Part shown: in pieces, positions 1 through 5,476 of the stretch
Layout: each line of letters opens with the position of its first letter
How positions within the stretch are numbered: the stretch's first letter is position 1
NCBI GenBank assembly: GCA_902767065.1
Contig: CACXFW010000194.1
Location: 1-5,476, forward strand
From: an uncultured Lachnospiraceae bacterium
Lineage (GTDB): Bacteria > Bacillota > Clostridia > Lachnospirales > Lachnospiraceae
Direction: 5' to 3'
DNA: 5,476 nt
Position numbers and translations under genes: made by a program
Notes under the pieces: generated by a model
The model's database searches: none
Told to the model about the DNA's origin: nothing
The model's input: only the letters and a program-made list of their open reading frames with translations

Positions 1-67
1 CAGAATGGGCGGCATAAGCACTCAGGAATTCCTCTTCCCGTCTCTCAGCCTGCTCCCTGATCGTCAT
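1..67 (-). CDS. dgt: Deoxyguanosinetriphosphate triphosphohydrolase, N-terminal fragment (cut by window edge)
   Basis: Only the first 22 codons are visible; the gene continues beyond the left edge. The reading begins MTIREQAERREEEFLS and goes on with AYAAHS. From memory, this fits the conserved opening of Firmicutes dGTPase-like HD proteins (MxIREQxE, then a charged stretch, then FLSxYA). Family knowledge: these enzymes hydrolyse dGTP to deoxyguanosine and triphosphate in the cytoplasm and so adjust the dNTP pool. The HD metal-binding motif lies downstream and cannot be seen. The ATG at 67-65 overlaps the TGA of the upstream amylosucrase-type gene (ATGA), and a purine-rich Shine-Dalgarno sits seven bases before it inside that gene, so co-transcription and translational coupling are likely. 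In Lachnospiraceae dgt is often followed by dnaG and rpoD, which predicts what lies further left. The assignment rests on 22 residues only, so another protein with a similar N-terminus is possible. Confidence 0.8.
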   Translation of the reverse strand, partial: MTIREQAERREEEFLSAYAAHS

Positions 68-1932
68 CTGACCGCCTTCTTCCTGAAATTCGTCAAAAGC
101 CAGGCAAATCCGCCTGCCGGGATCCCGACGCCTCTTGCCGGCCTTATGTCTCCCGTGATGAGGTCAATGTATTCTTCGCGCTCATTCACCCATGCCGTCT
201 CATCTCCGTCGCCGAAGTTAAACAGCGCGATCAGCTTCTCTCCCTCATAGTACCGGCCGATCCCGAGCACATGATCGTTCCAGGTCTCGACAAGCCACAC
301 ATCCGCCTCATCCCGGAAGGCCGGATGCTTCAGACGGAGCTTTTCAAGCGTTCTGATCGCTGAAAACAGCCTTCCCTGGACCGTCTTTTTGCTGCGGCGC
401 TTTGCGGCCTTCTTCCAGTCAAGGCTTCCACGGTGAAGGTACCTGGAGTCCTCCATCTTCAGCGGGTCATCATGATAGGTATAGTCATTTTCCTGGGCAA
501 TCTCATCCCCGGAATACAGGACGGGAATTCCGCTCTGCGTAAAGAGGAACGCATGCAGCATGATATCCAGACGAAGCGCCTTCTCCAGCTTCTCCTCATC
601 CTTCTCATACAGAGCCGCCTCAATCCCGCACAGGCTCGCTGTCGTTCCGCACAGTCTCGCGTCCCCGAGCCTCGGATCATCGTTATACAGCTCTCCCCTC
701 GCGTCTGAGTGAAAGGAGAGACCGCGGAAGTACTCATTTAAGAACTTCTTGTGGGCGACTTCATCGACCCCGAACTGGCGCAGGAAACCGTAATCAAGGC
801 CCCATCCGATGTCATCATGGCAGCGCAGATAATTCAGGAAGGTATACTCCTTCGGAAGGGCAAATACCGTTTCGAGCTGATGCTTCAGCAGGCGTACATC
901 CTTCGTCGCAACCGTGTGCCAGGTGGTGGCCATCGTTGTGACATTGTAAAGAATATGGCATTCGGGCTTGTCGATCGAGCCGAAATACGGGACAACCTTC
1001 GACGGCTCCATCACGACTTCTCCCAGAAGCAGGGTCCCCGGACACACGACCTCTGCCGCCATCCGCATGATCCTGACCAGCGTATGAACCTGCATCAGGT
1101 TGCGGCAGGGCGTTCCCAGCTGCTTCCAGATATAGGGAACCGCATCCAGGCGGATGACATCCACCCCCCGGTTGCACAGATACAGCATATTATCCGTCAT
1201 GTCGTTGAAGACAACCGGATTCCAGTAATTCAGATCCCACTGATACGGATAGAAGGTCGTCATGACAACCTTTCCGGCCTCCTCGCACCAGCTGAAGTTG
1301 CCGGGAGCCGTGGTGGGGAAAACCTGCGGTACGGTCTTCTCGAATTCATTCGGAATGGTCCAGTTGTCAAAGAAGAAATACCTGTCCTGGCATTCTTTTT
1401 CTCCTGCCCGCGCCCTTCTTGCCCACTCGTGATCCTCGCTGGTATGATTCATCACAAAATCAAGGCACAGGCTCATGCCTCTTCCGTGGCAGGCATCCGC
1501 AAGCGCCTCCAGATCTTCCATCGTTCCAAGCGATGGATCTACGCTTCTGAAGTCGGAAACCGCGTAGCCGCCGTCACTGCGCCCCTCAGGACTTTGAAGA
1601 AGAGGCATCAGATGAAGGTAATTCACACCACATTCCCGGACATAGTCCAGATGCTCCTCCACGCCCTTGAGAGTTTGCGCAAAGCACTGCGTATACATCA
1701 GCATTCCTACCAGGCTGCCGTCCTTATACCACGCGGGAAGCGCTTCCCTGGATTCATCCAGGCGCCGAAGCTCTTCCTTCCTCTCAGAATAATTCTGATA
1801 CAGCATCGTAAGGAAATAATCAAATGCCTTGTCATCCCCATGATAAAGCTCGCCATAGAGCCATTTCATCTCATCGTAGCATCTGGAAAGCCGTTTCGTG
1901 AATACCTCATCCCAGTTTTCTCTTGCGGTCAT
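64..1932 (-). CDS. GH13 amylosucrase-type sucrose-active enzyme (GH13 subfamily 4-like)
   Basis: The 622-residue protein has a GH13 layout with an N-terminal helical segment (about 1-75), a (beta/alpha)8 barrel, and a C-terminal beta domain (about 540-622). It lacks a signal peptide, so it should be cytoplasmic. Visible motifs are DFVMNH (158-163), RLDAV with the likely nucleophile D263, LLLGE with the likely acid/base E305, and RCHDDIGW with H372 and the transition-state stabiliser D373. Compared from memory with Neisseria polysaccharea amylosucrase (636 aa), the pocket-closing salt bridge Asp144-Arg509 corresponds to D120-R497, Asp394 to D374 and Arg446 to R426. The sucrose-binding pocket therefore looks intact, unlike a general alpha-amylase. 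The reaction would be glucosyl transfer from sucrose to alpha-1,4-glucan with release of fructose, or simple sucrose hydrolysis; sequence alone does not decide between them. The ATG at 1932 is preceded by AAGAGGG six bases upstream. No sucrose transporter, fructokinase or regulator is visible nearby. The stop overlaps the dgt start. Confidence 0.9.
   Translation of the reverse strand: MTARENWDEVFTKRLSRCYDEMKWLYGELYHGDDKAFDYFLTMLYQNYSERKEELRRLDESREALPAWYKDGSLVGMLMYTQCFAQTLKGVEEHLDYVRECGVNYLHLMPLLQSPEGRSDGGYAVSDFRSVDPSLGTMEDLEALADACHGRGMSLCLDFVMNHTSEDHEWARRARAGEKECQDRYFFFDNWTIPNEFEKTVPQVFPTTAPGNFSWCEEAGKVVMTTFYPYQWDLNYWNPVVFNDMTDNMLYLCNRGVDVIRLDAVPYIWKQLGTPCRNLMQVHTLVRIMRMAAEVVCPGTLLLGEVVMEPSKVVPYFGSIDKPECHILYNVTTMATTWHTVATKDVRLLKHQLETVFALPKEYTFLNYLRCHDDIGWGLDYGFLRQFGVDEVAHKKFLNEYFRGLSFHSDARGELYNDDPRLGDARLCGTTASLCGIEAALYEKDEEKLEKALRLDIMLHAFLFTQSGIPVLYSGDEIAQENDYTYHDDPLKMEDSRYLHRGSLDWKKAAKRRSKKTVQGRLFSAIRTLEKLRLKHPAFRDEADVWLVETWNDHVLGIGRYYEGEKLIALFNFGDGDETAWVNEREEYIDLITGDIRPARGVGIPAGGFAWLLTNFRKKAVR
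75..84 (-). promoter_or_regulatory. Shine-Dalgarno for dgt inside the end of the amylosucrase-type gene
   Basis: On the minus strand AGGAAGAAGG lies seven bases upstream of the ATG at 67-65, within the last codons of the upstream gene. Its position supports the overlapping ATG as a genuine start and not a chance ATGA. Confidence 0.65.
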
Positions 1933-1956
1933 GTTATACCCTCTTTTCCTCGTCTG

Positions 1957-1984
1957 GACCGGCCGGCCTGTGTCCGGCGAGGTC
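1957..1984 (-). other. GC-rich leader hairpin upstream of the amylosucrase-type gene
   Basis: Read on the minus strand, an outer stem GACC/GGTC (1984-1981 with 1960-1957) encloses an inner stem GCCGG/CCGGC (1978-1974 with 1966-1962) around the loop ACACAGG, with a small 2x1 internal loop between the stems. It contains the palindrome GGCCGGCC at 1961-1968. It lies between the putative -10 box and the Shine-Dalgarno and is not followed by a T tract, so it is not a normal terminator. A role in mRNA stability or control is inferred only. Confidence 0.45.
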
Positions 1985-2006
1985 TGAACAAGCAGTTTCT
2001 TTTTCT

Positions 2007-2012
2007 ATTATA
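2007..2012 (-). promoter_or_regulatory. Candidate -10 box for the amylosucrase-type gene (and dgt)
   Basis: A perfect TATAAT reads on the minus strand in the 158-bp gap behind nnr. The position 17 bases upstream carries no good -35 hexamer (ACCCTT), so the promoter would be weak or activator-dependent. Initiation near position 2000 would give a leader of roughly 68 nt carrying the GC-rich hairpin. Confidence 0.45.
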
Positions 2013-2057
2013 AAGCACTGAGCACCTCAAAGGGTGATGTCTTCAAGGTTCCGGCAT

Positions 2058-2091
2058 AGAAAATAAGAACGGATTCCCTTCCCTGAATCGT
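2058..2091 (-). terminator. Possible weak intrinsic terminator after nnr
   Basis: Immediately after the nnr stop, the minus strand can fold ACGATTC against GAATCCGT (one bulged C) around the loop AGGGAAGG, followed by the T-rich run TCTTATTTTCT. The stem is short and not GC-rich, so termination is probably partial and read-through into the amylosucrase-type gene is possible. Confidence 0.3.
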
Positions 2092-3590
2092 CATAATGAC
2101 GACAGGATGTCCGGGAGAAATGCTACGATGTCCCCGGCTTTCATGGCACGTCCGCCCATCCTTTGCTCTGCCGCGTCCCCGGACAGCGCATGGATCAGAA
2201 CGCCCGCCTTCGCCGCGTCGGCCGGCTCCACGCCCTGGGCAAGCAGGCTTCCGATGATTCCGGTCAGCACATCGCCGGAACCTCCGCAAGCCATGCCTTC
2301 ATTTCCATAAACATTCAGGAATGCCTGCTCAGAATCCGTGATCACGGTTCTTGCTCCCTTCAGGACGCATACGCATCCAAGCGCTCCGGCGCAGGTAAGA
2401 GCCGTCCGGACCGGGTCCGCCACGATTTCATTTACGCTCCTTGCGCCCTTTTCAAAAAGGGCCGAAAGCCGGCTCATCTCTCCCGGATGAGGAGTAAGGA
2501 TAGCGTGCGGGGGAAGATAACCGGCCAGTGCAGGGTTTGACGCGATGAGGTTCAGTGCATCCGCATCGGCCACGAGGGGACCATTCCATTCCATCAGAAG
2601 GCGCTCGATAAGCGCAAGACTCAGCTCATTCTTCCCCAGTCCGGGGCCGACCGCGACCGCATCCGCCCAGGACAGATACTCAGACAGCGCCCCATCCTCC
2701 GGCCACGGCGCAAAGAGCGCCTCCGGAAGGCTGGTCTGCAGGATCACACGGTTTGCCTCATCGGACAGGATCTTCACCAGGCCGCATCCGCTTCGAAGCG
2801 CCCCCCTGCCCGCAAGAGAAGCCGCGCCTGCCATATCCTTCGCGCCGGCGATCAGAAGCAGTTTCCCGTAGGTCCCCTTGTTCGCGTCTGGAATCCTCTT
2901 CAGGAGCAGGTCCTTCAGGTCTTCCTGCTCCAGCGCGTACACCGGCTCTTCTTCCCATTTCACATGATCGTCCGTGATCCCGACATCCCGGACCAGAATA
3001 TCCCCGCACAGAAAAGCGCCCGGATATAACATCTGCCCGAGCTTTTCATACTGCATCGTCACGGTCAGGTCCGCCTGAACGGCGCATCCCATGATCTGTC
3101 CGCTGTCTGCGCTTACTCCGGAGGGAATATCGATCGCGAGCACCGGCGTATCCACGCGGTTCATCGCGCCGATCACATCCGCGTAGCGGCCGATCACCTC
3201 TCTTTTCAGTCCGATTCCGAACAGTGCATCCAGAATCAGGTCGTACCCCTTGAGCGATGCCTCATCCGGAAGTTCCCTCCCTCCGTACCGGCTGAAGATC
3301 TGGGCCTGCAGCACAGTCTGCTGCGTCCTGTGATCGTGTCTGCCGACAAAAAGAACCTCCGCGCTCCTTCCGGCAAGATTCAGAAGCCTCGCCGCGGCGT
3401 ACCCGTCCCCTCCGTTGTTTCCGCTTCCGCAGACAACAAGGATCCTTCTTGCATCCGGAAAACGCTCCAGGACCACATCCCTCACCGCCAGAGCGGCTCT
3501 TTCCATCAGCACCTCGGACGGTACCTTAAAATGTTCGATCGTCGCCTTGTCGCACGCAGCCATCTGCTGCGCGTTTAACAGATATCTCAT
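2091..3590 (-). CDS. nnr: Bifunctional NAD(P)HX epimerase / ADP-dependent NAD(P)HX dehydratase
   Basis: This 499-residue fusion repairs the hydrated cofactors NADHX and NADPHX. The N-terminal YjeF_N domain (about 1-215) interconverts the R and S epimers, and the C-terminal ribokinase-like YjeF_C domain (about 225-499) dehydrates the S form at the cost of ADP. Epimerase signatures are MERAA (29-33), the GSGNNGGDGYAAARLL loop (55-70), DALFGIGL (121-128) and DIPSGV (154-159). Dehydratase signatures are KGTYGKLLLIAGA (238-250), GPGLG (315-319), DADALN (342-347), TPHPGE (366-371) and the nucleotide-site block GNEGMACGGSGDVLTG (429-444), in which D440 is the expected catalytic aspartate. Length and domain order match the usual bacterial fusion, and nothing appears broken. 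The ATG at 3590 follows GGGAGG at a seven-base spacing; another ATG seven bases upstream is out of frame. No convincing promoter is visible in the 65 bp between the eno terminator and this gene. Confidence 0.97.
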   Translation of the reverse strand: MRYLLNAQQMAACDKATIEHFKVPSEVLMERAALAVRDVVLERFPDARRILVVCGSGNNGGDGYAAARLLNLAGRSAEVLFVGRHDHRTQQTVLQAQIFSRYGGRELPDEASLKGYDLILDALFGIGLKREVIGRYADVIGAMNRVDTPVLAIDIPSGVSADSGQIMGCAVQADLTVTMQYEKLGQMLYPGAFLCGDILVRDVGITDDHVKWEEEPVYALEQEDLKDLLLKRIPDANKGTYGKLLLIAGAKDMAGAASLAGRGALRSGCGLVKILSDEANRVILQTSLPEALFAPWPEDGALSEYLSWADAVAVGPGLGKNELSLALIERLLMEWNGPLVADADALNLIASNPALAGYLPPHAILTPHPGEMSRLSALFEKGARSVNEIVADPVRTALTCAGALGCVCVLKGARTVITDSEQAFLNVYGNEGMACGGSGDVLTGIIGSLLAQGVEPADAAKAGVLIHALSGDAAEQRMGGRAMKAGDIVAFLPDILSSL

Positions 3591-3655
3591 CTTCCATCCT
3601 CCCGTCCGGATCTATGCAGAGTCGAAATGATCCTTCTTCCCACAAACCTGTTCAG

Positions 3656-3699
3656 AAAAATGCCCCGGAGCCATACTCATGGAACAGCCCCGGGGTCAT
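3656..3699 (-). terminator. Intrinsic terminator of eno
   Basis: On the minus strand ATG(A)CCCCGG pairs with CCGGGGCAT, and CCAT pairs with ATGG near the tip around a GAGT loop, with a few unpaired bases on the 5' side. TTTTT follows directly. It lies about 44 bp beyond the eno stop and before nnr, so it should end the eno transcript. On the plus strand the same hairpin is followed by the T-rich run 3699-3718, but no convergent gene needs it. Confidence 0.85.
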
Positions 3700-3731
3700 C
3701 TTTATCTTCTTTTCTTCAAGGCCGCTTCGAA

Positions 3732-5155
<1,424 letters not shown>

Positions 5156-5167
5156 TCACTGTAATTC

Positions 5168-5197
5168 ATTATAAAGCTTTTCGGGCCTGATTGCCAC
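5168..5197 (-). promoter_or_regulatory. Sigma-70-type promoter for eno
   Basis: On the minus strand the -35 box GTGGCA (4 of 6 matches, 5197-5192) is followed after 18 bases by a perfect TATAAT (5173-5168). Initiation near 5161 gives a leader of about 108 nt that carries the two hairpins. A strong -10 suits a constitutively high-expressed glycolytic gene. Confidence 0.65.
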
Positions 5198-5290
5198 TAC
5201 TTTTGTAACAAGTAAGCCAGGCAAAACACCAGAAATATGACAGCCTCAATCCCGTCAAACCCAATCCTGCCGCTTTCGGCGATTCTTCCT

Positions 5291-5319
5291 TTGCACGATC
5301 CGGCTATCCATGCTACGAT
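5291..5319 (+). promoter_or_regulatory. Candidate extended -10 promoter for the RNase H-like gene
   Basis: TTGCAC (5291-5296, 3 of 6 matches) is followed after exactly 17 bases by TACGAT (5314-5319, 4 of 6), which is preceded by TGC and so forms an extended -10. The expected start of transcription, about seven bases further on, falls at 5326-5327, on the proposed ATG. If correct, the mRNA has almost no leader. Both hexamers are imperfect, so this could be chance. Confidence 0.4.
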
Positions 5320-5326
5320 CTGTCTC

Positions 5327-5476
5327 ATGAAGAAGAGAACACATTATGCCTCCTGTCCGCAGGAGTACCTGACGGCATTCGGACTGAATCCTGAAAAGGT
5401 CATCTATTTTGATATTGAAACAACGGGTTTCCGCGCCTCAACCTCGAGCCTGTACATGATCGGCTGGGCAGTGCGC
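5327..5476 (+). CDS. RNase H-like 3'-5' exonuclease-fold protein (YprB-like), N-terminal fragment
   Basis: Fifty codons are visible before the right edge. Residues 25-47 read VIYFDIETTGF and then a serine-rich stretch ending LYMIGW. This is the Exo I motif (D29, E31) of the DEDD/RNase H fold as seen in the YprB-type RNase_H_2 family (assignment from memory). The DxE pair would bind one of two catalytic metal ions; the later Exo II and Exo III motifs lie outside the window. The family's physiological role is poorly known, with a nuclease acting on DNA or RNA assumed. The gene is divergent from eno. The ATG at 5327 gives a lysine-rich start and about the usual distance to the DIET motif, but it has no Shine-Dalgarno. 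An in-frame ATG at 5237 adds 30 residues and also lacks one. An in-frame TTG at 5291 is a third option. Confidence 0.82.
   Translation, partial: MKKRTHYASCPQEYLTAFGLNPEKVIYFDIETTGFRASTSSLYMIGWAVR

Noticed and set aside
751..2013. A 420-codon open frame on the plus strand opposite the amylosucrase-type gene
   Set aside because: It lies antisense to a clearly homologous gene, has no recognisable motif, and has a low-complexity translation typical of antisense frames in GC-rich genes.
2008..2289. A 93-codon minus-strand frame overlapping the end of nnr and the following gap
   Set aside because: It is an out-of-frame, arginine- and glycine-rich translation of the nnr C-terminal coding region, with no motif of its own.
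5200..5212. Small palindrome TTGT-A-ACAA upstream of the eno -35 as an operator
   Set aside because: The arms are only four bases and it does not fit operator consensuses I know (for example Rex or CcpA cre), so chance is likely.
5350..5365. Inverted repeat CTCCTG-TCCG-CAGGAG inside the start of the nuclease gene
   Set aside because: It falls within codons 8-13. Its AGGAG half is not followed by any in-frame ATG, GTG or TTG at a suitable distance, so it is not an alternative ribosome site; no other role is supported.

Overview
The window looks like core-metabolism chromosome from a fairly GC-rich member of the Clostridia, most likely Lachnospiraceae or a close relative. This is inferred from the protein flavour (enolase, a bifunctional Nnr, a Firmicutes-type dGTPase N-terminus, a YprB-like RNase H-fold protein), Shine-Dalgarno sites of the AGGAGG type, and TATAAT -10 boxes. 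GC content was judged by eye, not counted, and no species is claimed. I see no mobile elements, CRISPR arrays, tRNAs or rRNAs.

Layout, right to left along the minus strand. A 273-bp divergent intergenic region (5054-5326) separates enolase (eno, 3743-5053, minus) from the 5' end of a plus-strand RNase H-like exonuclease gene that leaves the window at 5476. eno has a recognisable promoter, a leader of about 110 nt with two small hairpins, and a strong intrinsic terminator (3656-3699), so it appears to be transcribed alone. Next comes nnr (2091-3590, minus), a full-length fusion of NAD(P)HX epimerase and ADP-dependent NAD(P)HX dehydratase. It ends in a possible weak terminator. A 158-bp gap with a TATAAT box and a GC-rich leader hairpin precedes a GH13 amylosucrase-type gene (64-1932, minus). 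The stop codon of that gene overlaps the start codon of a further gene in an ATGA, and the visible 22 residues of that gene match the N-terminus of dGTP triphosphohydrolase (dgt), which runs off the left edge.

Functional reading. Enolase is the penultimate glycolytic enzyme. Nnr repairs hydrated NADH and NADPH, damage that glycolytic GAPDH can cause. The GH13 enzyme would act on cytoplasmic sucrose, either making alpha-glucan or splitting the sugar. All three can be linked loosely to sugar catabolism, but the terminator after eno argues against one operon, and the dGTPase coupled to the sugar enzyme has no obvious metabolic link to it.

I do not see a previously undescribed multi-gene system here. 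The points most worth a second look are the predicted leaderless start of the right-hand gene, the ATGA coupling of the amylosucrase-type gene to dgt, and the structured leaders of eno and the amylosucrase-type gene.
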